Positions 26,431-34,385 of a DNA stretch of 64,000 bases are shown here, in pieces. The notes beneath the pieces are model-generated. The model worked only from the letters and a program-made list of their open reading frames with translations. It did not search any database and was not told the DNA's origin. A program made the position numbers and the translations under genes. Origin of the DNA: an uncultured Clostridia bacterium (lineage in GTDB: Bacteria > Bacillota > Clostridia > TANB77 > CAG-508); contig CAQUUC010000001.1 in NCBI GenBank assembly GCA_948896235.1, forward strand, positions 62,001-126,000, written 5' to 3'. Positions within the stretch are counted from its first letter, which is position 1; each line of letters opens with the position of its first letter.

Positions 26431-26940
26431 ATGTTAAAAGAAAATATTAAATCAATAAGAAAATCAAGAGGACTTTCACAAGAAGAACTTGCGATCAAAC
26501 TAAATGTGGTAAGACAAACAATTTCTAAATGGGAGCAAGGATTGTCAGTTCCTGATTCAGAAATGTTAATCTCGATATCAGAGGTTCTTGAAACACCAGT
26601 AAGTACTTTGCTTGGAGAAAATATTTCAGAGTCTAAAGTAGATGATTTGAAAGCAATTTCTGAAAAATTAGAGATAATAAATCTACAAATATCGAAAAGT
26701 AAGAATGCAAGAAGAAAAACGATTCATTGGTTATTTATTTCGTTATGTGCAATTATAATTATAACTTTCATATCTTTATTCTTGTTAAATAGTCCTTATT
26801 GGAATTGGAATTATAATAAAATAGAATATGCTGTTTTAGGAGTTGCTTTTCATTCGTTTGAATGGCTATTTATTAGGATAGCACCAATTATCTTTATTGT
26901 ATCAATCGTTGGGATAGTATTGACTCGAAAGAAAGTTTAA
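26431..26940 (+). CDS. XRE family regulator with C-terminal membrane segments
   Basis: 169 residues. An N-terminal Cro/C1 helix-turn-helix (IKSIRKSRGLSQEELAIKLNVVRQTISKWEQGLSVPDSEML) is followed by a coiled linker and two hydrophobic helices (LFISLCAIIIITFISLFLL and APIIFIVSIVGIVL). This layout is common for membrane-tethered or membrane-sensing regulators in Firmicutes. RBS AAAGGAG. It stands alone; its targets are unknown. Confidence 0.85.
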   Translation: MLKENIKSIRKSRGLSQEELAIKLNVVRQTISKWEQGLSVPDSEMLISISEVLETPVSTLLGENISESKVDDLKAISEKLEIINLQISKSKNARRKTIHWLFISLCAIIIITFISLFLLNSPYWNWNYNKIEYAVLGVAFHSFEWLFIRIAPIIFIVSIVGIVLTRKKV

Positions 26941-27454
26941 AACTGTTTGCAACACAGAGAAAATTTATAAAAACTACTACAAAGATAACAAAAAGGTGTT
27001 ACAATAATTCAATGATAAGTTAATAGTGAAGAGTAAAGATCCGTTTCAAAAGTTTTAAAGGAGGAGAGAGCCATATCAGGACATGGTAAGTGGCAGAATA
27101 TGATTTTTTCTATTCTTAGAGCTACAACGAGTTCGTTTTCAAACTGGATGTTTTAGGCACAATTTTGGCACAATTCAATCAACAAAGAACAACAAATAAA
27201 TAATAAAATTGTAAACCATATTTTATAGAAATTTTGTTTATAAAGTATGGTTGTTTTTTATAAAAAAACGAATAATTAAGGCAGAATATATACAAATATT
27301 ATTTATTAATAATGTAGTAAAAAAATCTAATATAATCAACATAATATTAAATAGTGGTTTAATTCCACTAACCAAAGGTATGATAGATAATTAACTATAA
27401 TTATGTATTATAGTAACAAATAGTAATTTATCGTTATGGATCGAAGAATAGGAA
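26941..27454 (+). other. Gene-free stretch with yebC-start-like relic
   Basis: 27058-27130 reads AAAGGAGGAGAGAGCC then a decayed start coding for SGHGKWQNMI-like residues. It aligns with 30601-30675, where MSGHSKWHNII is intact. The following 27150-27200 contains TTGGCACAATTTTGGCACAAT, also similar to TTGGAGCAATTTTGGTGCAAT near 30700. No open gene is present. The rest (27200-27430) is A/T-rich with a possible promoter for the gene at 27455. Confidence 0.5.
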
Positions 27455-27787
27455 ATGGAAAATAAAATATATCAAAGTTGTTGTATTCAAATAACATCAA
27501 ATGAACAATTAGGAAGAAATAAAGATGTAAGTATTAATGGATACTATTGCAAATATTGTTATGAAAATGGGGGATTTATAGACAAAGTTACAAGGGAAGA
27601 ATATATAGAAATGTGTTTAGAGTATGGCTCACAAGCAGGAATGACTAACGTAGAAATGAAAGAATATTGTACTAAATTATTTCCTACTTTAAAAAGATGG
27701 AAATGTACTTGTGCTAATGAATGTGCTAGTGGCTATAATTCTAATTGCACTTGTGAAAATCCAGAATACCATTGTAGAGAAATTTAG
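27455..27787 (+). CDS. Putative zinc ribbon domain protein (PF12674-like)
   Basis: 110 residues. N-terminal YQSCCIQITSNEQLGRNKD and YYCKYCYENGGF form the putative zinc-ribbon pattern, followed by VTREEYIEMCLEY and the typical KLFPTLKRWKC. The C-terminal part carries extra cysteines (CTCANECASGYNSNCTC) that the usual family lacks, giving a second metal-binding cluster. The RBS is weak: the ATG follows GAATAGGAA. Function unknown. Confidence 0.7.
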   Translation: MENKIYQSCCIQITSNEQLGRNKDVSINGYYCKYCYENGGFIDKVTREEYIEMCLEYGSQAGMTNVEMKEYCTKLFPTLKRWKCTCANECASGYNSNCTCENPEYHCREI

Positions 27788-27848
27788 TTAAATTACAAGT
27801 TATCATAACATAGAAGTTTCTCATATACTATAATAGGGGGTGAGAAAT

Positions 27849-28478
27849 TTGTCTTGTTGTGAAAGAAAATGTAATGTAGGATATTATATTATTACTATTA
27901 GTCTTATTTCAATATTACTATTATGGAATATTGGTCTAACAATAGCAATAACAGTAATAAATAATAATAGTGATAGTGACAATTCCGAATGCTATTGTGT
28001 AGAGCAAATCAGAAATGTAATTGAGCAAATTGTTCGTTTATATCCAGATAGCCAATTATTTATCACATTAGATGGTGGTGATGCTGTAGTAGGAACGCCT
28101 GGAGAAATAAGATTAGGTCCAAATGGAAAATCTGGTATATTTGAAGTAGAAACTATAGAAGAGGATATAACTCAAATTGTATCAATTTGTAGTATAGATG
28201 CTATTACAATAAATAATGCTACGTATAATGAGCAGATCACTTATTTACCAGAATTATCTCCAGCACCAACAGATTGCAAAGCAGATTGTGATAATGCTAT
28301 TCGTGCTGAATTACCAGTGGGAACACAAAATGCAAATATAATAACAAATACGCAAACACAGTCTATTGGAAATGTTATAGTAAATGTACCAGGAATGATT
28401 GTACTTGAAAATCCAGAGAATAATAGTATTATTTTTATATCAACTTGCAGAATAGATACAGTAATTTTAGAAGATTAA
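27849..28478 (+). CDS. Membrane-anchored protein of unknown function
   Basis: 209 residues from TTG 27849, with GGGGGTGAG just upstream; an in-frame GTG at 27840 sits inside the RBS. A short Cys-rich N-terminus, one helix (YIITISLISILLLWNIGLTIAI), and an outer domain with NVIEQIVRLYPDSQLFITLDGG, GTPGEIRLGPNGKSGIFEV and VNVPGMIVLENPENNSIIFIS. Cysteines (CYC, CSID, DCKADC, TCR) could form disulfides outside. It resembles small surface proteins of spore formers, but I do not recognise a named family. Confidence 0.55.
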   Translation: MSCCERKCNVGYYIITISLISILLLWNIGLTIAITVINNNSDSDNSECYCVEQIRNVIEQIVRLYPDSQLFITLDGGDAVVGTPGEIRLGPNGKSGIFEVETIEEDITQIVSICSIDAITINNATYNEQITYLPELSPAPTDCKADCDNAIRAELPVGTQNANIITNTQTQSIGNVIVNVPGMIVLENPENNSIIFISTCRIDTVILED

Positions 28479-28538
28479 TTAAACACTATATTAGGACTAA
28501 GAGTAAAGCTTAGTCAATTTTTCATTTATAGAAATAGC

Positions 28539-28583
28539 AAGATAGATAATTTATTGAAAATTATCTATCTTTTATATTATAAT
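28539..28583 (+). promoter_or_regulatory. Hairpin with promoter boxes
   Basis: AAGATAGATAATTT (28539-28552) pairs with AAATTATCTATCTT (28559-28572). TTGAAA (28554-28559) and TATAAT (28578-28583) are 18 bases apart. No plus-strand gene follows, since the TetR gene is convergent, so it may act here only as terminator. Confidence 0.5.
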
Positions 28584-28631
28584 TATTTCGAGAAATTATA
28601 ATAAGTCATTAAGATTTAAAGAAAGCAATGA

Positions 28632-29114
28632 TTATTTTTCGTTGCTTTTTTGTTGATTAATTAAAGAAATAATTTCTTCTGGACTTTCTACCATACCTCT
28701 TTTATACCATTCATCACATAAACCAAATACTAAGTAAGCAACCATTACTTTTGAATAAGCAATAATATTTGGATCATCTTTTTTATAGTTAAAGTTTATT
28801 AAAATATTATCAATTAAAAAGAACTGTAAATTTGATTTATATAATAAATCTATTGTTTTTTTGTTTTTAGTAAAGAAATCGAAAATTTGATAAGTAACAT
28901 CTAATTTATCATTCCACTTATATTTACTAAATATATTTTGTATATACTGTTTGATAATATCATCTTTACTTTCAAAATTACGATAGAAAGTAATTCTTGT
29001 TACACCTGCCTTTTCTGCTATATCAGTAATTGTAATATCTTCGTATTTTTTATTATTCAGTAGTTGCAAAATGGCTTCTGTAATATATTCTTTTGCTCGT
29101 TTTATAGTATTCAA
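28632..29114 (-). CDS. TetR family transcriptional regulator
   Basis: 160 residues. N-terminal HTH: YITEAILQLLNNKKYEDITITDIAEKAGVTRITFYRNFESKDDIIKQYI, a full TetR DNA-binding domain, followed by a short all-helical ligand domain (about 100 residues). It is divergent from the 29241/29366 pair across a 126-base spacer rich in GTTACA motifs, so it probably represses that pair and itself. RBS AGGAAGT. Confidence 0.85.
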   Translation of the reverse strand: MNTIKRAKEYITEAILQLLNNKKYEDITITDIAEKAGVTRITFYRNFESKDDIIKQYIQNIFSKYKWNDKLDVTYQIFDFFTKNKKTIDLLYKSNLQFFLIDNILINFNYKKDDPNIIAYSKVMVAYLVFGLCDEWYKRGMVESPEEIISLINQQKSNEK

Positions 29115-29240
29115 TGTTACACTTCCTTTCTGTTTGTTACATTTTAAAACAAATCTATTGAAAATGTTTCTATAAAATGTTACACTTGTTACATATAATA
29201 ATACAATATTTTATAATGTTAGTCAAGAAAGGAGTAAAAA
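29115..29240. promoter_or_regulatory. Divergent control region with repeated TGTTACA sites
   Basis: Contains TTTGTTACATTTTAAAAC (about 29135) and AAATGTTACACTTGTTACATA (about 29176-29196), plus TAATAATACAATAT boxes. The repeated TGTTACA words are candidate operator half sites for the TetR-like regulator. Exact -35 and -10 boxes are not clear. Confidence 0.5.
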
Positions 29241-29369
29241 ATGTCTAATAAAAGATGGATTATTTTAGGAATAGTTATTATCTGTGGTTTTATTTTAGGA
29301 AGATTAGCATTTAGAGCATTTTTAAATTTAATGCTAGGTGGAACTATGTTTGGAGGTAATATATTATGA
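29241..29369 (+). CDS. Small single-helix membrane peptide
   Basis: 42 codons with RBS AAAGGAG. The protein starts MSNKRWIILGIVIICGFILG, a strong hydrophobic helix, and ends GTMFGGNIL. Its stop TGA overlaps the ATG of the next gene (ATGA), so the two are translationally coupled. It may help insert or regulate the hydrolase, which is inference. Confidence 0.65.
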   Translation: MSNKRWIILGIVIICGFILGRLAFRAFLNLMLGGTMFGGNIL

Positions 29370-30343
29370 AAGAGAAGAAAGGAAAAGGAATGTTTATATT
29401 TATTTGTATATTAGTATTTATTTTTTCATTTATTGTTGGTATTGTTTCAAAAATTGCTATAAAACCAGCTTGGAGTAAAGAATATACAGTAGAATGGACT
29501 GATGAAATTGGAACTTTAGTAAGTGATATTTCTTATGGGGATAAAGAATCTAATAAATTTGATTTATATTTACCAAAAGATAATTTAAAAAGAAATTATG
29601 GATTAGTTGTTTATCTTCATGCAGGAGGATTTACATCTGGAGATAAAATAGAAGATAAAGATACTCTTGCTTGGTTATGTTCAAAAGGATATGTAGCATG
29701 TGGAATTAATTACACTTTAAGAACAGATACCAACAATGCAAGTGTATATACTCAAAGTATGGAAATAAAACAAGCAATGCCAGTTGTTATAGAAGAAGCA
29801 AAAAAACTAGGATATAATATAAATGAAATGGCAATAAGTGGTGGATCAGCAGGTGGAACTTTAGCAATGTTATATGCTTATCGTGATAGTGAAACATCTC
29901 CAGTACCAGTCAAATTAATGTTTGAAATGGTTGGACCTTCAAGTTTCTATACAGAAGATTGGGGGGTATATGGACTAGACCAAGACACAGATGAGTCACG
30001 AAAAGCAGCAGCAGGATTATTTGGAATTATGGTAGGTGTAGAATTAACACCAGAAATGATAAAGACAAAAGAATATGAAAAGCTTATGAAACCAATATCT
30101 TCTTTTATGTGGATAAATGAAAATTCAGTTCCAAGTGTTATTGCCTATGGTACACATGATATAGTATGTCCATTTAACACAGTAAGGCATTTGATTAAAG
30201 CATTACAAGACAATAATATTGATTATAAATATTTTGAAGGTAAACATTCAGGACATGGTATGCAAAATGATGATAAGGTGTTTGAACAATATATGAAAAC
30301 AGTAGATGAATATTTAGAAAAATATTTGTCCATTCAAAATTAG
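29366..30343 (+). CDS. Membrane-anchored alpha/beta hydrolase (esterase/lipase)
   Basis: 325 residues. An N-terminal helix (GMFIFICILVFIFSFIVGIV) anchors an outer catalytic domain. LVVYLHAGGFTSGDK is the oxyanion-hole motif, ISGGSAGGTLAMLYAYR the nucleophile elbow (G-x-S-x-G), YGTHDIVCPFNT the acid and HSGHGM the catalytic His, in that order. It belongs with the BD-FAE/hormone-sensitive lipase-like hydrolases. It follows a 42-residue membrane peptide with a 4-base overlap and is probably controlled by the divergent TetR regulator. Confidence 0.85.
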   Translation: MKEKKGKGMFIFICILVFIFSFIVGIVSKIAIKPAWSKEYTVEWTDEIGTLVSDISYGDKESNKFDLYLPKDNLKRNYGLVVYLHAGGFTSGDKIEDKDTLAWLCSKGYVACGINYTLRTDTNNASVYTQSMEIKQAMPVVIEEAKKLGYNINEMAISGGSAGGTLAMLYAYRDSETSPVPVKLMFEMVGPSSFYTEDWGVYGLDQDTDESRKAAAGLFGIMVGVELTPEMIKTKEYEKLMKPISSFMWINENSVPSVIAYGTHDIVCPFNTVRHLIKALQDNNIDYKYFEGKHSGHGMQNDDKVFEQYMKTVDEYLEKYLSIQN

Positions 30344-30363
30344 AAATGTTTACGAGAAATAGC

Positions 30364-30408
30364 AAAGATAGATAATTCATTATAAATTATCTATCTTTAA
30401 AGTATAAT
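30364..30408 (+). promoter_or_regulatory. Hairpin with promoter boxes
   Basis: AAAGATAGATAAT (30364-30376) pairs with ATTATCTATCTTT (30386-30398), a 13-bp stem nearly identical to that at 28539. TTATAA (30380-30385) and TATAAT (30403-30408) are 17 bases apart. It ends the hydrolase transcript; any promoter activity would lead into decayed sequence. Confidence 0.5.
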
Positions 30409-31117
30409 CGAAAAACAAACAGCAATTGAAATGGCTGGAGAAAATATAAAAACAGAGTGCTATGAAGAACTTACAGATGAAGAATATAATAAAAATTAAA
30501 AATCCTCATAAAAGGCTACACAAAAAGAAAAAGATGTGGTATTATATATAAGTAAAATAATTGATAAATATAAAAATACAACTATATGTAGTTGAAAAAT
30601 AAAGGAGGAATTTACCATGTCAGGACATAGTAAATGGCATAATATAATTTCCTCAAACCTTAGAGCCACAAGGCAGGGGTAATTTTTAAAAACAGTTTTG
30701 GAGCAATTTTGGTGCAATCATTTCAACCAATTTCAACAAATTTGGGTAAAATAGATAAAAAATGAGACAAAAAATAGTCAATTTTGGAGTAAAAAATACT
30801 CCCCTATTGGCTACTTTTTTATGTCAGAAATTGTAAAAATAAGAACAAAAAGATGTTAAAATAATCTCAAATATTATTGAAAAATCAATGGATTTAGAAA
30901 ATTTATACACTACTCTTAGTTGTATATAATACTGGTTACATAAAACAAAAAATGCACTTAGTTTATATACAAAAATTTGTGTGGTCTATTTCTGCCAAAA
31001 AAATAATTTTTACAAATTAAACTTGTTACATTTGATAATAATTGGAGCAAAGAAATCAATAAATTTAACAAAAATGACTAAAAACAAGTATGTCTTGTGA
31101 ATTTCATAAGTAAAAAG
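30409..31117 (+). other. Gene-poor stretch with two relics
   Basis: 30421-30499 reads AIEMAGENIKTECYEELTDEEYNKN and stops; it looks like the detached C-terminus of an unknown gene. 30601-30681 is a 21-codon start with AAAGGAGG encoding MSGHSKWHNII, the N-terminal signature of YebC-type proteins, then stops. About 30790-30835 holds an inverted stretch (GGAGTAAAAAATACTCC). The rest is A/T-rich and holds no gene I can support. Confidence 0.5.
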
Positions 31118-31161
31118 TTGACAAACAGTAGTACAAAATGCTACAATAATTCTAGCATTTT
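31118..31161 (+). promoter_or_regulatory. Promoter with overlapping operator
   Basis: TTGACA (31118-31123), 18-base spacer, TACAAT (31142-31147). AAAATGCTA (31135-31143) and TAGCATTTT (31153-31161) form a perfect 9-bp inverted repeat around the -10 box. It probably controls the HTH-AbrB gene, perhaps by that gene's own product. Confidence 0.75.
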
Positions 31162-31215
31162 TGAAATAAGTAAAAATGCAATAAATCCTTATTTTATATA
31201 GGTTAGGTGAACTTT

Positions 31216-31542
31216 ATGAACAAAAAAGAAGAACTAAAAAGTAGGGTGAACTTCTCATATTACGAAGAGAATTTAACTCAAAAAGAGATTGGATCACTAT
31301 TAAATATTAGTAGGCAAAGAGTAAATGCGATACTCAATGCAAACAGTAATCATAAATTAAGAAAAAGCAGAAGAATAGAAAAAAAGACAATAAGCAGGAA
31401 AGTACAATTTCATAAAAATACAGGTCCAACAGTAGCAATTCCCAAAGACATGCTTGAACGAATAGGGATCAATGAAGAAAATAAAGATGCTGAAATAAAG
31501 ATAGATGGACAAAGTATAGTAATAAAAAGAAAAAATAAATAG
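31216..31542 (+). CDS. HTH plus AbrB/SpoVT-like DNA-binding protein
   Basis: 108 residues. An N-terminal helix-turn-helix NLTQKEIGSLLNISRQRVNAI is followed by a basic linker and a C-terminal swapped-hairpin (AbrB-like) domain TGPTVAIPKDMLERIGINEE ending KIDGQSIVIKRK. The combination of two DNA-binding parts is unusual. ATG 31216 is preferred over the GTG at 31207, which lies in the RBS (TTAGGTG). The promoter palindrome at 31135-31161 suggests autoregulation. Confidence 0.7.
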   Translation: MNKKEELKSRVNFSYYEENLTQKEIGSLLNISRQRVNAILNANSNHKLRKSRRIEKKTISRKVQFHKNTGPTVAIPKDMLERIGINEENKDAEIKIDGQSIVIKRKNK

Positions 31543-31559
31543 ATATTTTACTTTATACA

Positions 31560-31674
31560 TTCTTGACATTGAGCCTCTATAAATATGTTTCTTGGCCATT
31601 AGGGGCAAGCATTGAAAATATAATGGCTTACCTAAATTGCAGTAGGCTAACATATTTATACTCAATATCAAGAA
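31560..31674. repeat. Large nested inverted repeat, MITE or structured RNA
   Basis: TTCTTGA-C-ATTGAG at the left end pairs with CTCAAT-A-TCAAGAA at the right. TATAAATATGTT pairs with AACATATTTATA further in, and an inner stem AGGGGCAAGCATT / AATGGCTTACCT is nested inside. The whole forms a 115-base hairpin in a gene-free spacer. No clear target duplication flanks it. It may be a miniature element mobilised by a transposase, or an RNA; the sequence alone does not decide. Confidence 0.55.
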
Positions 31675-31793
31675 ATCGTTTCACTTGTATATGTAAAATG
31701 GATATAAAAGATATTATTTAAAGATGAAAGAGGAAAAATATTATAAAAAATGGTAAAGATTGTAAGCATTGACATCAAGATACAGATAATAAA

Positions 31794-31822
31794 TTGCAAT
31801 TACTTTGTTTTTATTGTATAAT
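31794..31822 (+). promoter_or_regulatory. Sigma-A promoter of alpha/beta hydrolase gene
   Basis: TTGCAA (31794-31799), 17-base spacer, TATAAT (31817-31822), 39 bases before the TTG start of the hydrolase. The spacer carries a T-rich run as in the hairpin promoters, but no clear hairpin is present. Confidence 0.55.
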
Positions 31823-31860
31823 CATAACACAAAATAGTAAGTTGTAGAGGAGATTATAAA

Positions 31861-32538
31861 TTGGATATAGAAGTAAATAATATAAAAATTCATTATGAAG
31901 TTATTGGAAATGGCAAACCGATAATTTTACTAAATCCTAATAGTGTTAATACTGGATTGATGAAATTTATTGCGAACAAATTAAAAGATAAATATAAAGT
32001 ATATATTTTTGATAGAAGATGTTGTGGTAAAAGTGAAAAGAATTGCGATTTAACCTATGAAGAATCAGCGAAAGATGTTGCAGAATTTATAAAAAAATTA
32101 AATATTGATAAACCATATTTACTAGGATGTAGTGGTGGAGGAACTGTTGCTCTTAATGTTGCAATTCATTATCCAACAAGTATATCTAAGTTAATTCTCT
32201 GTAGTGGAGTTGCAAGAAATAATATTATTAAAAAACCGAATTATGCAAAATTTATGGAAAGATTACCATATTATCCTGGAAAAAAGAGCAACGAAAAATT
32301 TGAAAAATTACTTAATGAATCTAAAACCATAACAAAGGAAGAATTAAATTCTATTATTGTTCCTACATTAGTTTTTAATGGTGGTATTAAAGATTTAGTT
32401 CCAAAAAATGAGGTTGAATATATTTCAAACAATATTAAAAAGTCAGAAATGTTTATATTAGAAAAAGCAGGACATTGTAATTATATTTTCAATAATGATG
32501 ACTTTTATAACAAGTTAAATAATTTTTTAGAAGAATAA
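31861..32538 (+). CDS. Alpha/beta hydrolase
   Basis: 225 residues from TTG with RBS GAGGAG. A short fold: KPIILLNPNSVNTG, YIFDRRCCGKSEKN, LLGCSGGGTVALNVAIHYP with the G-x-S-x-G-like nucleophile elbow (Ser in GCSGGG), PTLVFNGGIKDLVP with the acid, and AGHCNY with the catalytic His. The substrate is unknown. It is cytoplasmic. AAATTACAATATAT follows its stop and the IS110 region begins shortly after. Confidence 0.85.
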   Translation: MDIEVNNIKIHYEVIGNGKPIILLNPNSVNTGLMKFIANKLKDKYKVYIFDRRCCGKSEKNCDLTYEESAKDVAEFIKKLNIDKPYLLGCSGGGTVALNVAIHYPTSISKLILCSGVARNNIIKKPNYAKFMERLPYYPGKKSNEKFEKLLNESKTITKEELNSIIVPTLVFNGGIKDLVPKNEVEYISNNIKKSEMFILEKAGHCNYIFNNDDFYNKLNNFLEE

Positions 32539-32700
32539 AAAATTACAATATATAGAGACCAACTATTAAAAGTCAATAGTTAGTTGAAAAGTTTTAAAAA
32601 AATTAGAAAAAAATATTTTAGACACAATAAAAAGACTTTAATGAAAATATTAAAGTTATGTAAAGTATTGTAGTACATTGAAAATTAGAAATTATATATG

Positions 32701-33879
32701 TTATGAAGATTTAGGTGGGCGATAATCTCTATTTTCTTTTAAGACATGAAAAATAATTCCAAGAAGTTTACGTTCAACACCAGCTAAAGCAACATAATGA
32801 TGTTTTCCTTCTGCACGTTTTTTTATGTAGTAATCGTGCATAATAGGGTCATTGTTTGAAGCGACCATAGCAGCTAGATATATAGCATGTCTTAAATAAG
32901 GTGAACCTCTTTTAGAAGTTTTTCCATCAGTAGATTTTTTATTGCCAGATTGATTTTCAGATGGATCAATACCAGCAAAAGCAGTTAATTTACTTGGGGT
33001 GCTGAAATTATTAATATCACCAATTTCAGCTAAAATGACAGGTGCAGTTACTTCACCAATTCCAGGGATGCTTTGTAAATGATTATCAAGTTTAGAGTAA
33101 AGTTCTTTAATTTTAACTTCTAATTCGTGAGCTTGGTTTTCAAGGAAAATAATTTGATTAACAAGTTGTTTAATTTCAAAAGAACAAGCATCACCAGTAA
33201 ATTTAATACCGAAAGAATTTTTAGCTAAAGATTTTACTTCACGAACTTTATCAGTAGAATGGCGACCACGAGAAACTTTTTTCAAAAGATTAGCTAGTTT
33301 TCTAGTATTAAAATTAATAACTTCATTAGGAGTTGGACAATTAAGTAAAATTTGTTTAGAAGCTTCGCCAAAAGTATCAGAAAAAAAATCTGAATATTCA
33401 GGAAAGACTTTATCTAAAATACCAGTAACTTGAGTTTTTGCCTTAGAAATATTACTAACAAGATTACTCCTATATCTAGTTAAGTTTTTTAAAGCAAGTA
33501 AATCATCATTAGGTAAAGGAGTTTGCTTAGTGCCATTAAAGCTTAAGAAATTGGCAATTAAAATTGAGTCGATAACATCATTTTTTTGTTTACGATTAGT
33601 GTATGCACCTCTAAAAGATTTTATTTGATAAGGGTTAAAAACAGAAACGTTAAAACCTTTATCAGTAAGTGCAGAAAATAGGGAAAGCCAATAAGTACCA
33701 GTGGCTTCCATAGCACAATATATTTGAGATTGGTCATATTCACTAATTGAATCAATTAATTTTTGTAACCCTTCATTAGAATTAGTAAATTTAATAGCTT
33801 TAACTAAAATAGAACCATCTTGGTTAATTAAAGAAGCTACATGATTAACCTTAGCAATATCAATACCTAAATAAAACAT
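32701..33879 (-). CDS. IS110 family transposase
   Basis: 392 residues. The N-terminal RuvC-like DEDD domain has GIDIAKVNH, YCAMEATGTYW and KNDVIDSILIANFL. The C-terminal Transposase_20 part has SIPGIGEVTAPVILAEIGD, KLTAFAGIDPSENQSG and SKRGSPYLRHAIY, with the conserved catalytic serine in RGSPYLR. The enzyme excises and inserts the element with guidance by a bridge RNA. RBS is AAAGGGTG on the minus strand. No truncation is seen, so it may be active. Confidence 0.95.
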   Translation of the reverse strand: MFYLGIDIAKVNHVASLINQDGSILVKAIKFTNSNEGLQKLIDSISEYDQSQIYCAMEATGTYWLSLFSALTDKGFNVSVFNPYQIKSFRGAYTNRKQKNDVIDSILIANFLSFNGTKQTPLPNDDLLALKNLTRYRSNLVSNISKAKTQVTGILDKVFPEYSDFFSDTFGEASKQILLNCPTPNEVINFNTRKLANLLKKVSRGRHSTDKVREVKSLAKNSFGIKFTGDACSFEIKQLVNQIIFLENQAHELEVKIKELYSKLDNHLQSIPGIGEVTAPVILAEIGDINNFSTPSKLTAFAGIDPSENQSGNKKSTDGKTSKRGSPYLRHAIYLAAMVASNNDPIMHDYYIKKRAEGKHHYVALAGVERKLLGIIFHVLKENRDYRPPKSS

Positions 33880-34105
33880 AATATAAACACCCTTTCTAAT
33901 TTATGTTAGAGGAAACCCTCAATGTCTTTACAAGAATATAACCTAGCGACAAATAAAAGTCATTATTATAAAAATAATACTTATCCAACTTATTAATATC
34001 CAAATGTAAAGTAGAGGCTTTAGTCTCAACAAAGAGCCTAACACTCATGGAGGTAGCTAAAACCACTCTAACAATTACAATAATTATACCATAAATTGGT
34101 CTAAT
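33880..34105 (-). ncRNA. Candidate IS110 bridge RNA region
   Basis: The non-coding DNA 5' of the IS110 transposase holds several inverted words, e.g. AGAGGCTTTAG...AGAGCCTAAC and TTAGAGGAAACCCTC. In IS110-group elements the bridge RNA with its target- and donor-binding loops is transcribed from this position. I assign it by location; loops were not derived. Confidence 0.4.
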
Positions 34106-34148
34106 ATTATGTTATGAGTTTTTGAATAACTCATAGAAAAAAATAAAA

Positions 34149-34190
34149 TAATGTCGAGTCATTTCTGACTTAACATTATTATACTAGGAG
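34149..34190 (+). promoter_or_regulatory. Palindrome with -10-like box before the cassette run
   Basis: TAATGTcgAGTC (34149-34160) and GACTtaACATTA (34167-34178) form an inverted repeat. TATTATACT overlaps its right edge and AGGAGG follows. This is likely the promoter/operator for the gene at 34200 and possibly for the co-oriented genes behind it. Confidence 0.5.
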
Positions 34191-34199
34191 GTACGCAAA

Positions 34200-34361
34200 T
34201 TGAAAAAAGAAAAATGGTTAATAATTATTGGAAATATTTTATTATTTATTACTTGCATACTTCAAGTAATAGTAAAATTAAGCAGTGAAGTTTATGTTAC
34301 TTTAATTACTATATCAGTTTTACTAGAATTAATTGGAATTGCATTAGGTAAAGAAGAATAA
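34200..34361 (+). CDS. Small two-helix membrane protein
   Basis: 53 residues from TTG with AGGAGG. MKKEKWLIIIGNILLFITC and TLITISVLLELIGIALG give two hydrophobic helices around a short loop. The family is unknown. It is the first gene of the run whose junctions carry AAATTACAATTT; that motif begins one base after its stop. Confidence 0.6.
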   Translation: MKKEKWLIIIGNILLFITCILQVIVKLSSEVYVTLITISVLLELIGIALGKEE

Positions 34362-34385
34362 AATTACAATTTGAAAGGAATGGAA

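Larger units (their letters stand above)
32555..34106 (-). mobile_element. IS110 family insertion sequence (approximate ends)
   Basis: A single DEDD transposase gene lies on the minus strand with about 230 bases of non-coding DNA upstream of it. AGACCAA near 32555 and TTGGTCT near 34097 form a short 7-bp inverted pair that may mark the ends. IS110 elements usually lack long terminal repeats, so the ends are uncertain. AATTACAATA-like words lie just outside or near both ends, suggesting insertion at the gene-junction motif. Confidence 0.65.
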
